Under the pieces are notes generated by a model that was given only the letters and a program-made list of their open reading frames with translations, did not search any database and had not been told where the DNA came from. The translations under genes and the position numbers were made by a program. Positions 24,491 to 32,979 of a stretch of DNA of 34,173 bases are shown piece after piece. The stretch lies in assembly GCF_027319265.1 (NCBI RefSeq), contig NZ_DAHVNP010000003.1:1-34173 (forward strand). The letters run 5' to 3'. Origin of the DNA: Ferrimicrobium sp. (GTDB lineage: Bacteria; Actinomycetota; Acidimicrobiia; Acidimicrobiales; Acidimicrobiaceae). How positions within the stretch are numbered: the stretch's first letter is position 1; each line of letters opens with the position of its first letter.

Positions 24491-25592
24491 ACGCATCTAA
24501 GGGTGCTTGATGAGCCTCAGTGCCTCCGAGCAGGGGACCCCAGTACGACCCAACGACGCGAGGGGCTAGTTTACTCATTGCAACAGGAGGGTCATAGACG
24601 GCAATGTCGAACAGTAGTGGGATTTGGATGTTGTGGAGTCCTGTGGCCGCTGGTAGCAAGTAGGAGTCAGGATCGGTTGCACGGTGGCTCCAAGTGAAGG
24701 CGGCGTTCTTGCCACTTGAACTGATGAGATCAACATGGAGGGTAAAAACGGCGAGTGCTCCGCCGTTCGCGGTGGTGAGGGCAACCATGTGGGGACTCGG
24801 TGCGGTCACCGTGGCACTGGTGGCCAGCTGCTGAGACGAACTTGGCGAGACATACGGGTTGGTCGAGAGTTGAGGAAGGGACCAGCACTTGGCCGACGTC
24901 GAGAAGTCGGCCTGTTTCAAACCTCGGGACACGATGCCCTGTTGAAAGTAGGTGGTCAGGGCCAACGCATAGTACTTAGGCAGTCTTGTAAGCGGAATTG
25001 CCAGGTTTGCGGATTGCGAGGGAACAAGACCTTGGTTGTGATCGGTGACCTTGACCGCAGGTAGTAGGGACTTGGTGACGGTTGGTTCGTCGGTGACGCG
25101 CCACGGTGCATGGGGTGAGTTCTTAGCGAATACTCCAAGAAACCGACAAGCTGAGTTATTCGCCGTCGTCGGATCGTTGGTGTACTGAGCGTCGACTGTG
25201 ACGAGCAGCTTCGGATAAGGCTTTTTTGGAGAATCGATGACGACCGCTCGATCCAACTCTTCGTAGAAGGGTTGGTAGCTTGTTCCTTGCGCCGTTTGAT
25301 AACCGGCTTCGCGAGAAAGGTGGAAATCGGTATCGTCGATGGCGGCTGCTGTTCCCTGTTCGTCATCGTTTTGCCGTGCGACGCTGAGGGTTTCATTGGC
25401 TCGATTGTTTGCCTTGGAATACTTGTCGACGATGCCCGAGAAACTTCGTTGTCCTACGTTGGTTGCAGTGAGGGTAACGGAGGTGGAAGATGTTTGGCCA
25501 CAGGCTGCCAAACACCATGCACCTAGTGAGATGAGGGTCGCGGGAAAGAGGACCTTCGATCGATGGGGAGAACCAAGGTGCGAGGTGGTCAT
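24489..25592 (-). CDS. Hypothetical secreted lipoprotein
   Basis: A 367-residue protein. The N-terminus MTTSHLGSPHRSK is basic, followed by a hydrophobic core LFPATLISLGAWCLAAC with a lipobox at LAAC (Cys31) and a Ser/Thr-rich tether. The mature region has two parts. Residues about 45-240 include FYEELDRAVVIDSPKKPYPKLLVTVDAQY, and the C-terminal part has beta-strand-like segments (GGALAVFTLHVDLISSSG, then IPLLFDIAVYDPP). I recognise no family or catalytic motif. The start has no clear Shine-Dalgarno. A 17-bp perfect palindrome lies 147 bp upstream (25739-25755) and could be an operator. It converges on the padR-like gene and shares its terminator region. Confidence 0.75.
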   Translation of the reverse strand: MTTSHLGSPHRSKVLFPATLISLGAWCLAACGQTSSTSVTLTATNVGQRSFSGIVDKYSKANNRANETLSVARQNDDEQGTAAAIDDTDFHLSREAGYQTAQGTSYQPFYEELDRAVVIDSPKKPYPKLLVTVDAQYTNDPTTANNSACRFLGVFAKNSPHAPWRVTDEPTVTKSLLPAVKVTDHNQGLVPSQSANLAIPLTRLPKYYALALTTYFQQGIVSRGLKQADFSTSAKCWSLPQLSTNPYVSPSSSQQLATSATVTAPSPHMVALTTANGGALAVFTLHVDLISSSGKNAAFTWSHRATDPDSYLLPAATGLHNIQIPLLFDIAVYDPPVAMSKLAPRVVGSYWGPLLGGTEAHQAPLDA

Positions 25593-25738
25593 TTACTGGT
25601 TGGACTCGCTGAACTCACGAGAGGTCGGGGGCCTCATAAGGAAGAGATCCACCGTTGGCCGAGGCGAACACTATTGAGAGGCCAGCTGCTGACCATCATT
25701 TCCATACCACCACGCTAGCGGCGCCGGTCGCGTTTTTG

Positions 25739-25755
25739 GACCGAACCGTTCGGTC
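25739..25755. promoter_or_regulatory. 17-bp perfect palindrome, TetR-type operator candidate
   Basis: GACCGAACCGTTCGGTC has perfect 8-bp arms around a central C. The shape and ACCGAAC/GTTCGGT arms resemble many TetR-family operators. It lies in the 219-bp gap between two minus-strand genes, upstream of the lipoprotein at 24489-25592. No intact tetR gene is in the window. Confidence 0.6.
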
Positions 25756-25811
25756 TGAGTCTCAGGATTGAGTGTCGGAGTTTTTGCCCACGTCGCTGGC
25801 CCGTGGGTCGC

Positions 25812-26954
25812 TCAGAGATTCTCTGGAAAATACGAGGTATGCGCGGTGCCTTCGGGATCCTCTGGTGTTCGATTTTTCAAGCGTCGGAACGGGACGAGCG
25901 TCTGCCCGGAGAGGCGTTTGCCGCTCCATGGAGCAGGAACAGCATCGGTGCGACTGGCGAGAAAATAGGCAGCTTCCTCATAATTGACGCGCCAGGCATG
26001 GAAGTGGACCCAGGCCTCATCACGATCGCGTTCCATGGCAAATCCGGCGGCGGCGAGTCGGTCGAAACCACGGTTAAATTCGGCGCTTGTGAGCATGATC
26101 TGATCACTTGGCCCGGGGTCCTCGTTGACTTCGTGCCCAAGCGCTGAGCTGAGTCGTCGAAAGCAGAGGTACCCCATCCTGAGTGCTAGCCGAGCCTCGA
26201 TTGGCGTGCTTTCTGGAGCTACGGCGTGAAAGAGCGCCGCTGAGTCGCAGACGGCAAGGAGGGCGATGACCCACGACGAGTAGGCACTTGGAGAACGGAA
26301 CAACATGAGCGCCGGATAGCTTGCGTGACTCTCCTGGACGTCTGCTGCCCATCGTTCCCATTGGCGGTAGAAGTCTGGCAGGTCGTCAACCAAGGATGTC
26401 AGTTGGGCGCGGGCGAGGATCTCCGGTCCCCAAGTGGGTTCGCCGGCGCGAGCAACCAGCATCGTCACCTCTGTTTCGCGTCGGTTGTAGGCGCCATACA
26501 GCGTCGGCAGGTAGGCGATCTGCAGCGCGACAATGAACAGCCCAGTGAGGCCTGCCAGAATATCGATCGCTTGGGCCCATCCCTGTGCAGAGCTGACAAT
26601 TCCGAGAGTGACCAGAGAGGATCCGGCCTGCGCGAGCGCCGCCAACGGGTTTCGCACGGCTGGGAGTAACAGCATGCCCAAGGAGAGCAGGTAGCCGATT
26701 ACCCATACCCCGAGCAGGACGAGTAGTGAGATAGGGCCCTCAAAGGCCAGTATCCGGTCCCGTACCTCGTAGTTGTGAATGCGCCGTCGTGCCACCTGTC
26801 CAGGAATAGTCAGCGTTCTAATCACGAGCCGTAACAGACTCGAGCGATCGATCCTCGGCACGAGGAGCGACCGAATGACGTTGAGGGACAAGACGAGGTA
26901 GATGGCGCCGCCGACGATTGCTAGCAGCACTCTGACTAGATGCAAGGTTGGCAC
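25812..26954 (-). CDS. Hypothetical membrane protein with channel-pore-like segment
   Basis: About 380 residues if started at the GTG at 26954; the frame stays open to 27110 and no ribosome binding site decides the start. The N-terminal half has four hydrophobic segments: HLVRVLLAIVGGAIYLVLSL, then ISLLVLLGVWVIGYLLSLGMLLL, then a re-entrant-like AALAQAGSSLVTLGIVSS, then AIDILAGLTGLFIVALQIAYL. The GSSLVTLG segment sits where two-helix potassium-channel-like proteins have their pore loop (TTLGFGD-like), but the GFGD filter is missing. The C-terminal half is soluble and helical (DLPDFYRQWERWAADVQESH, later GFDRLAAAGFAMERDRDEAW). I can assign only a general resemblance to actinobacterial channel-like membrane proteins. 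It is divergent from the aldo/keto reductase gene. Confidence 0.65.
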   Translation of the reverse strand: MPTLHLVRVLLAIVGGAIYLVLSLNVIRSLLVPRIDRSSLLRLVIRTLTIPGQVARRRIHNYEVRDRILAFEGPISLLVLLGVWVIGYLLSLGMLLLPAVRNPLAALAQAGSSLVTLGIVSSAQGWAQAIDILAGLTGLFIVALQIAYLPTLYGAYNRRETEVTMLVARAGEPTWGPEILARAQLTSLVDDLPDFYRQWERWAADVQESHASYPALMLFRSPSAYSSWVIALLAVCDSAALFHAVAPESTPIEARLALRMGYLCFRRLSSALGHEVNEDPGPSDQIMLTSAEFNRGFDRLAAAGFAMERDRDEAWVHFHAWRVNYEEAAYFLASRTDAVPAPWSGKRLSGQTLVPFRRLKNRTPEDPEGTAHTSYFPENL

Positions 26955-27170
26955 CGAACGTGATGCGGATGGTCGAGGATGTCGACCGTTTGCTCCATCA
27001 GACCTCCTTCGATCAATGCAGTTGGGCTCTATGTGGTGATAACAACATCCAACCATGCTACTCAGGTTTTGATGATCGAAGTGGTGGGAGTACTGCCGAC
27101 ACTTGCTCACCCGTCCAGGAGCGCAGCGGCCGTATCAACTAGCCTGGTAGGCAAAAGAGAGGAGCAAGAC

Positions 27171-28151
27171 ATGGAGCGACGTGAACTAGGTTCGCAGGAT
27201 TTGACGGTTTCGATGGTGGGACTTGGCTGCATGGGGATGAGCGAGTTCTACGGGCCAGCCAATGACACCCAATCCATCAACGTGATCCACCAGGCGATTG
27301 AACTCGGTGTGACCTTTCTTGACACCGCGGACATGTATGGACCCTTCACGAATGAGCAGTTGGTCGGTCGTGCGTTGGTCGGACGGCGAGATGAGGTCAC
27401 GCTGGCGACCAAGTTCGGTAACGTGCGAGGAGAACACGGGGAGTTTCAGGGGATCAGTGGAGATCCTGACTACGTCCGCCATGCCTGCGATGCGTCGCTG
27501 CGCCGACTTGGTGTTGACGTTATTGATCTCTACTATCAGCACCGAGTTGATCCCAAGGTGCCGATTGAGGAGACGGTAGGCGCGATGGCAAACCTCGTGA
27601 CGGCCGGTAAAGTGCGTTACCTCGGACTCTCCGAGGCGTCAGCGGCTACGATTCGTCGTGCCCATCGAGTGCACCCAATCAGCGCATTGCAGAGCGAGTA
27701 TTCGCTCTGGACGAGAGATCCAGAACCAGAGATCTTGCCAACGCTTCGGGAGCTAGGGGTCGGTCTTGTCGCTTACTCTCCGTTGGGCCGTGGGTTCCTT
27801 ACTGGAGCCATTACGTCGATGGACGATCTCGACGAGGGCGATACCCGCAGAAAGCACCCCCGGTTTCAAGGTGATAATTTCGAAAAGAACCTCAATCTTG
27901 TGGCTACTATACGAGGCATCGCTATGCGTAAGAGCTGCACGCCAGCGCAGATTGCACTTGCTTGGCTACTTGCACAGGGACAGGACATCGCGGTCATCCC
28001 CGGGACAAGGAGCCTGGACCGTTTGGCCGAGAATGCAGCGAGTGCCGACATCACACTGGCCAATGAGGAGCTCCTTGAGATCGACCAGGCGTTCCCATTC
28101 GGCGTGACAGCTGGTGACCGATACCCGGATATGTCGACGGTCAACCGATAG
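27171..28151 (+). CDS. Aldo/keto reductase
   Basis: A 326-residue NADPH-dependent (beta/alpha)8 oxidoreductase of the family that includes YajO/AKR13-like proteins. The catalytic tetrad is visible: Asp51 and Tyr56 in FLDTADMYG, Lys81 in LATKFGN and His124 in DLYYQHRVD. Later motifs are [34 protein letters not shown] and the cofactor segment [15 protein letters not shown]. It is cytoplasmic and reduces aldehydes or ketones; the substrate is unknown. The ATG at 27171 follows GAGAGGAG by about 7 nt; a longer upstream frame to 26979 has no such site. The intergenic region with the divergent membrane gene is about 216 bp. Confidence 0.94.
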   Translation: MERRELGSQDLTVSMVGLGCMGMSEFYGPANDTQSINVIHQAIELGVTFLDTADMYGPFTNEQLVGRALVGRRDEVTLATKFGNVRGEHGEFQGISGDPDYVRHACDASLRRLGVDVIDLYYQHRVDPKVPIEETVGAMANLVTAGKVRYLGLSEASAATIRRAHRVHPISALQSEYSLWTRDPEPEILPTLRELGVGLVAYSPLGRGFLTGAITSMDDLDEGDTRRKHPRFQGDNFEKNLNLVATIRGIAMRKSCTPAQIALAWLLAQGQDIAVIPGTRSLDRLAENAASADITLANEELLEIDQAFPFGVTAGDRYPDMSTVNR

Positions 28152-28193
28152 CGATCCGAGTCATCCAAGCCCTCTCTCGCGAAGTCGTTCGTC

Positions 28194-29024
28194 TTAGCGA
28201 AGTTGTGCGAGCGCATCTTTTGCGTGAGCGGCGCTCCGCTCGCCAGCAGCAAGAAGGACAGCACTGTGACCAAAGTCGAGTGCCTCGACTGAGTCGGCGG
28301 CGTCGCACGCTAGGACGACGATGCGTACCGAGTCGGGAAGGTGTGCCAACTCTCGTTTCGTGAAGGCTAGCTGTGTCAGCGAGTAACCCATCAGCAAGGT
28401 ACTCAAGGGACGGCCTTTGCTGTGGTAGACGGGAGTTAACGATCCGCATAGGAGTAGAACGATCCTCGTGGCACCTAGTTCGACGGCGCGGGTGATGGGG
28501 TTCGGGTCCACCATGCCTCCGTCGATGTAGCGGTGGCCATCGTATCGCAAGGGAGGCAGCACTCCTGGGATGGCGGCTGAACCATAGAGGAGATCGACGA
28601 TTGGGCCATGGTCGAACCAGGCTTCATCCCCAGATTCAGCGTCGGTGAGCAGCACGTGCAGTGGGACCTTGCCATCCGCTACGTCTCTCATGGAGAGATT
28701 GTTGCGAATCAGCTGGCGCAAAGGTTCCCCAGGATGGACCGATTCGCGGTTGGAGAGAAAGCGCAGGGTGTGGCGACGAGGGAACAGTGATTGCAGGTGA
28801 GCTCCTGACCAAAGTGTGGTCAATCGAGTTAATCCGTCAAGGTTTGGCTCCTCCGCGAAGACTGCGCCGTTGAGTGCGCCAACGGAGACGCCGAGGATAA
28901 GGTCGGGAATGAGGCCAAGCCTAAGGAGTCCACGGAGCATTCCGACTTGGCAGGCACCCCTCGCCCCACCTCCACCAAAGACGAAGGCGAGCGTGTCGTC
29001 AGTCGGCAGCTCCTCAGGATTCAG
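28194..29024 (-). CDS. Patatin-like phospholipase, apparently without an AUG/GUG/UUG start
   Basis: A patatin/RssA-type lipase. The oxyanion motif GGGGARGA lies at 28953-28976 in frame, the serine elbow GVSVG follows (Ser19 counted from ATG 28940), and the dyad Asp is in YIDGGMVDP. The family hydrolyses acyl esters of phospholipids or related lipids at the membrane face. The first ATG in frame (28940) lies after the oxyanion motif, so translation must start earlier. Between an upstream TGA and that ATG there are only CTG candidates (29024, 29009). CTG 29024 has AGGGCGAG about 8 nt upstream and overlaps the end of the MarR gene (TGA 29014-29016), so coupled initiation at CTG is my choice. An undetected frameshift is the alternative. 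The rest of the protein is full length and intact. Confidence 0.78.
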   Translation of the reverse strand: MNPEELPTDDTLAFVFGGGGARGACQVGMLRGLLRLGLIPDLILGVSVGALNGAVFAEEPNLDGLTRLTTLWSGAHLQSLFPRRHTLRFLSNRESVHPGEPLRQLIRNNLSMRDVADGKVPLHVLLTDAESGDEAWFDHGPIVDLLYGSAAIPGVLPPLRYDGHRYIDGGMVDPNPITRAVELGATRIVLLLCGSLTPVYHSKGRPLSTLLMGYSLTQLAFTKRELAHLPDSVRIVVLACDAADSVEALDFGHSAVLLAAGERSAAHAKDALAQLR

Positions 29025-29517
29025 GGTTCTCGCCCTGAGCGGAGACCGAACAGATATCGGGGTCAGTCAATGAGCTACCAAGATCACGTGAGAACCGATC
29101 GAGGAGGGTGATGAGTGCATCGACGTCCGTCTTGTTCCACGAACTCAGCGCGTCGTTGATCACGGCGAGTCGCGCCTGTACGAGTTGATGCAAGACACCT
29201 CGACCGAGGTCTGTCAACCGCACTTTGGAGACGCGGCCATCCGATTTATCCGGGGCCCGTTCGATAAGACCACGCGACTCGAGGAGTTTGAGCTGGCGTG
29301 ACACCGTGGAGATATCCAAGTTGAGGGAGGATGCAATCTCGGAGACCCGCTCCTCACCTCGCTCACCAAGCAGCACAAGCTGCCAAAACCCTGAACCAAT
29401 CGCATAGGCAAAGTCGGATTCATCACCGATGGAGATGCGAAGTCGGCGAAGCGACTGTCCGAGCGTGAACAGCACCTCATCGAGTGCACCAGAACTTGTG
29501 GGGGTTGAGGCGGGCAT
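29014..29517 (-). CDS. MarR-family transcriptional regulator
   Basis: A 167-residue winged-helix protein. The wHTH covers about residues 40-115: WQLVLLGERGEERVSEIASSL, the recognition helix ISTVSRQLKLLESRG, and the wing ERAPDKSDGRVSKVRLTDLGR, which has the D-x-R-x-S/K-x-V-x-L-T pattern of MarR. Helices at both ends form the dimer. AAGGAG lies 5 nt upstream of the ATG at 29517; a longer frame to 29712 is ignored. It overlaps the downstream patatin reading frame, so the two form one unit. It is divergent from the PLP decarboxylase gene (127 bp between starts), so it may control that promoter as well. The ligand is unknown. Confidence 0.92.
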   Translation of the reverse strand: MPASTPTSSGALDEVLFTLGQSLRRLRISIGDESDFAYAIGSGFWQLVLLGERGEERVSEIASSLNLDISTVSRQLKLLESRGLIERAPDKSDGRVSKVRLTDLGRGVLHQLVQARLAVINDALSSWNKTDVDALITLLDRFSRDLGSSLTDPDICSVSAQGENPES

Positions 29518-29644
29518 CGGAACTCCTTGGTCGGGTCCACCTGGTTTGTCTAACTGATTGTAATAGCGGTGGAGGACAACTAGGAGCCCATTCAGGTTTG
29601 GTATAAACTCATCTCCTGACTGTTTGTTCGCAGAGGAGGACCCA

Positions 29645-31018
29645 GTGCACCGTCTTGATGAAGAGACGCTCCGGCTTGAGAAGGCTATTGTCCAGTATGC
29701 GTTGGGACGCATAGCCCTGCAGCCACCACCTCTTGATGGTCCGAAAAGTGAAGCAGAGCTCGCTGCGATGTACGGTGCGAACGTGACCGAGGATGGGATC
29801 GGTGGCGAGGAGGCTCTGCGCCGCTTCGTCGAAGGATACGCGCCTGCGACGTTGTCGAGCGATCACCCCCGGTTCCTTGCCTTCGTTCCTGTCGCCCCTA
29901 CAAAGGCATCCGTCCTCTTTGATATGGTCGTCTCTGCCTCGTGTATCTCGGGCACCTCCTGGCTTGAGGCAGCTGGCGCCGTTCACTGTGAGAATGAGGC
30001 GTTGCGCTGGTTAGCCGACCTTGCAGGCTTGCCATCCTCTGCTGGTGGAACCTTCGTTTCAGGTGGCTCATTGGCGAACCTGTCCGGTCTGCACGCTGCC
30101 CGTCAACGCCTCAAGGAGCGGCGTGATTTTCAGCGCCCCGATCGTTGGCGAGTGTTGTCCTCGCACGAAGCACACTCCTCGATAGCCTCAGCGGCAAGTC
30201 TGATGGATCTTGAGGTGATCTATGTCCCTACTGGTGAGGACCAGAAGTTGACTGGTGAGAATCTCGCCAGCGTGTGGTCGGAGCTGACCGAGGAGGTGCG
30301 CACATCTGTCGTCGCCGTAGTGGCGACGGCTGGCACAACGAATGCAGGATTGGTCGATGATCTCCGGTCGGTGAGTGCGTTTACGCAGGAGAACGATCTT
30401 TGGCTCCACGTCGATGGCGCCTATGGGGGGGCTGCCCTCGCCTCAAAGGAACGTTGGCGTTTTGACGGCATTGAATATGCAGATTCCCTCGTCATCGATC
30501 CGCACAAGTGGCTGTTCGCTCCCTTTGATGCGGCGGCTATTCTCTATCGCGAGCCCAAGTATGCCAAGCATGCGCTGACGCAAGAGGCGGCGTATCTGGA
30601 CGATATCAATAAGGCTGAGGAGTGGAATCCATCGAGTTATGGTTACCATCTGAGCCGTCGTGTTCGAGGGCTTCCCTTCTGGTTTTCACTTGCGACCAAC
30701 GGTACGCGCCGCTATCAAGAGGGAATTCAAGCCTCGATCGATCTCTCACGCTCGACCGTGACCGAGATTGAACAACGTGACTACCTTGAGATGGTGATGG
30801 AGCCAGAGCTATCGGTGGTTCTCTTTCGAAGGCTTGGATGGGATGCGCATCTCTATGACCGATGGTCTACCCAGGCCCTGCACGATGGAGTCGGGTTTGT
30901 CCTGCCCACGGAGCATCGGGGTGAAAAGGTGCTTCGCTTCTGCTTTGTGAACCCACTGACGACCCTCGATGATGTCCGGGCGATTCTTGACTCGCTCGCA
31001 TGGGAGCCGCGAGGGTAG
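29645..31018 (+). CDS. Group II pyridoxal-dependent amino acid decarboxylase
   Basis: A 457-residue enzyme of the aromatic-amino-acid/glutamate/diaminobutyrate decarboxylase group. Landmarks: HPRFLAFVP near residue 65; TFVSGGSLANLSGLHAAR; SHEAHSS, whose His stacks on PLP; AGTTNAGLVDDL; LHVDGAYGG, whose Asp binds the PLP nitrogen; and Lys288 in VIDPHKWLF, the Schiff-base lysine. The C-terminal small domain ends LRFCFVNPLTTLDDVRAIL. The substrate could be aromatic L-amino acids, glutamate or 2,4-diaminobutyrate; glutamate decarboxylation would fit acid resistance but is not shown by sequence. The GTG at 29645 follows AGAGGAGG by 6 nt. It is divergent from the MarR-patatin unit. Confidence 0.93.
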   Translation: MHRLDEETLRLEKAIVQYALGRIALQPPPLDGPKSEAELAAMYGANVTEDGIGGEEALRRFVEGYAPATLSSDHPRFLAFVPVAPTKASVLFDMVVSASCISGTSWLEAAGAVHCENEALRWLADLAGLPSSAGGTFVSGGSLANLSGLHAARQRLKERRDFQRPDRWRVLSSHEAHSSIASAASLMDLEVIYVPTGEDQKLTGENLASVWSELTEEVRTSVVAVVATAGTTNAGLVDDLRSVSAFTQENDLWLHVDGAYGGAALASKERWRFDGIEYADSLVIDPHKWLFAPFDAAAILYREPKYAKHALTQEAAYLDDINKAEEWNPSSYGYHLSRRVRGLPFWFSLATNGTRRYQEGIQASIDLSRSTVTEIEQRDYLEMVMEPELSVVLFRRLGWDAHLYDRWSTQALHDGVGFVLPTEHRGEKVLRFCFVNPLTTLDDVRAILDSLAWEPRG

Positions 31019-31274
31019 GAGACGGGCGTATCTCGTCCGTGTTGTTGGGCGGTCAAAGGCGGTTGGGGTGATCGTCAGGGTCGTTGGCCTGGTAATGGCT
31101 CATTGGCGACACCTGCACGTGTCCTTCGGGCCGTTGTCTGTTCTGCCGGGTGGCGCATCCAGAGCCCTAGAGCCGATGGCTGATGCCAACGGCCCTATCG
31201 GAGGTTCTATGGTCCTCGGCGGGTTTGTAGTCGTTCACGCAGCGAACATGCTGCCAGCACGAACGCACCTTGAC

Positions 31275-32474
31275 TTATGCTCGGCCCTTTAACATCATGT
31301 TCCAGTACATCAATGGCAAGCCATAGCGCTTGAGAAGCCACATGTCATAGCGCTCCTTCTGGGTGTTGATCACAGGGATCGTCGGGTGTGGCTTCATGGT
31401 GTAATCAAACTCCGCTAGCAGCATGCGGTTGTGTGAGGTCACCAGGGGGCACGAGGCGTAGCCATCGTACTGGGCAGAGAGCGCCTGTCCACGCATCTCA
31501 GCGAGGAGGTTTGCAACCACGACTGGCGCCTGCTTGCGGATGGCCGCACCCGTCTTGGAGTTAGGGGTGTTCCCCGCATCGCCCAGCGCGAAGATGTTGT
31601 GATAGGTCGGGTGTTGGTGGGAGTTTTTGCCAACGTCGACGTAGCCGTTCGGGGTTTTATCGCTGATGGGCGATCGTTTGATCCAATCGGGTGCGCTCTG
31701 CGGAGGAACCGCGTGCAAGAAGTCATACTTGATGGTTGTGGTCGAATCCTCTTTGTTATCTTTGATGACGACCTCTCGCTTGTTGCCGTCGATCTCGATC
31801 ATCTCGCTTTGGAAACGGACATCGATGTTGTAACGTTTGACCACTTCGTCGAGGACGTTGGAGAACTCAGGCACCCCAAACATGCCAGGTGTCGGCAGGA
31901 CAAGGATCAGGTGGATGTCGTTCAGGACCCCTCGCCTTTGCCAGTGGTCGGCGGCAAGATAGGCGATCTTCTGGGGTGCCCCCGCGCATTTGATGGGACC
32001 AGACGGCATGGTGAAGACCGCAGTACCCGAGGTCATGTCTCGAAAGAACTCATGCGTTCTCGGTGCGAGGTCGATGCGATAGTTGCTTGAGACTCCGTTC
32101 TTGCCGAGTGTCTCAACGAGCCCAGGGATCTTATCGTAGTCGAGTTGGATCCCGGGACAGACAACGAGGTAGTCATAGTTCACGAGGACACCAGCTGCGG
32201 TGGTGACGGTTTGGGTATCGGGATCGATCTCAGTGGCGGCGTCGCGAATCCATTTCACACCTCTTGGCATCACCGACGCCTCGCTACGCAAGGTCTCTGC
32301 CGGTTTGGCCAGACCTGCCCCCACGATCGTCCAGAGTGGCTGATAGTAGTGGTCTTCAGATGGTTCGATGATGGCTACATCGGACTCGCCAGCGTTTCTT
32401 AGCCGAGCGGCCACTGTAATACCAGCGGTCCCTCCTCCAATGATTACTACCCTGTGGTGAAGCCCATCTGGCAT
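31275..32474 (-). CDS. sqr: Type II sulfide:quinone oxidoreductase
   Basis: A 399-residue FAD enzyme resembling the type II SQR group that includes mitochondrial SQOR. The FAD motif VVIIGGGTAGITVAARL is at the N-terminus, followed by HYYQPLWTIVGAG. The redox cysteines are Cys163 in IKCAGAPQKIAYL and Cys342 in SCPLVTSHNRMLLAEFDY, both highly typical of type II. The second FAD motif is IFALGDAGNTP. The C-terminus (YGLPLMYWNMMLKG) is the membrane/quinone-contact segment. It oxidises sulfide to sulfane sulfur (persulfide on an acceptor) and reduces quinone. A strong site AGGGGGG lies about 7 nt before the ATG at 32474; a longer frame to 32765 runs through the promoter. Two DosR-type palindromes lie upstream at 32522-32558. 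Confidence 0.95.
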   Translation of the reverse strand: MPDGLHHRVVIIGGGTAGITVAARLRNAGESDVAIIEPSEDHYYQPLWTIVGAGLAKPAETLRSEASVMPRGVKWIRDAATEIDPDTQTVTTAAGVLVNYDYLVVCPGIQLDYDKIPGLVETLGKNGVSSNYRIDLAPRTHEFFRDMTSGTAVFTMPSGPIKCAGAPQKIAYLAADHWQRRGVLNDIHLILVLPTPGMFGVPEFSNVLDEVVKRYNIDVRFQSEMIEIDGNKREVVIKDNKEDSTTTIKYDFLHAVPPQSAPDWIKRSPISDKTPNGYVDVGKNSHQHPTYHNIFALGDAGNTPNSKTGAAIRKQAPVVVANLLAEMRGQALSAQYDGYASCPLVTSHNRMLLAEFDYTMKPHPTIPVINTQKERYDMWLLKRYGLPLMYWNMMLKGRA

Positions 32475-32521
32475 AGTAATCCCCCCTTTCTTGGCACATA
32501 GTCGTGAGTCGCCCCACAAAG

Positions 32522-32535
32522 AGGACTTTAGTCCT
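32522..32535. promoter_or_regulatory. DosR (DevR)-type box, proximal to sqr
   Basis: AGGACTTTAGTCCT has perfect 6-bp arms around TT and matches the DosR core GGGACTWWAGTCCC at 12 of 14 positions. It lies 48 bp upstream of the sqr start. It is nearly the same as the box before the CoA-disulfide reductase gene (10895-10908). Confidence 0.75.
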
Positions 32536-32544
32536 ATTTTTTGG

Positions 32545-32558
32545 ATGACTTCAGTCCC
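32545..32558. promoter_or_regulatory. DosR (DevR)-type box, distal to sqr
   Basis: ATGACTTCAGTCCC matches the DosR core at 11 of 14 positions. Its centre is 23 bp from that of the proximal box, about two helical turns. Paired boxes at such spacing are common in the mycobacterial DosR regulon. Confidence 0.55.
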
Positions 32559-32806
32559 CTGACTCATGAATTGGAGTGCACATGGAGATGCCGTGACTGG
32601 AGATGGACCGGCAATGCTACTTCGAGCGCTGAGGCAGACGAACCGCCCACGAGCCGGGAGAGTGACTGTTTTATGGGTTTGAGCTGCCCCAATAGATATC
32701 GAGACGGTTGGTGAAAACTGCGGTTGACTGGTCGAGAGGTACGGCAAGTACCTCGTGTCGATCACCCCGGACTCCCAATGCAGGATCGAGGGAATCTATT
32801 GAGGGC

Positions 32807-32822
32807 GTTATATCGATATAAC
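32807..32822. repeat. Perfect 16-bp palindrome
   Basis: GTTATATCGATATAAC is fully self-complementary. It lies between the end of the hydroxyacid dehydrogenase gene and the sqr promoter region, about 330 bp from the sqr start. It shares CGATATAAC with the padR-like operator at 23764-23781. Confidence 0.7.
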
Positions 32823-32979
32823 CAAAGCGCTCAACAGCTGGCTGCCGTTGTCGGAACCTAGGTGGATATGGTGCGATGACATCACCTGATCCGGTGCGAT
32901 GTTGTTGGACACCCGCGCCGTCATCGAGTGTCGAGGCGAGCCCAATAGCGAAGAGAGGATGAGTGTGCGGTGGCTGGTA

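Larger units (their letters stand above)
32475..32979. other. 505-bp region with the sqr promoter and palindromes
   Basis: No gene is supported; an open frame that extends upstream from sqr lacks its own ribosome binding site. The region holds the paired DosR-type boxes near sqr and a perfect 16-bp AT-rich palindrome at 32807-32822. Confidence 0.6.

Noticed and set aside
29517-29645. TTGTC/GACAA arms between marR and the decarboxylase as a MarR operator
   Set aside because: The arms are only 5 bp and far apart; not distinguishable from chance.
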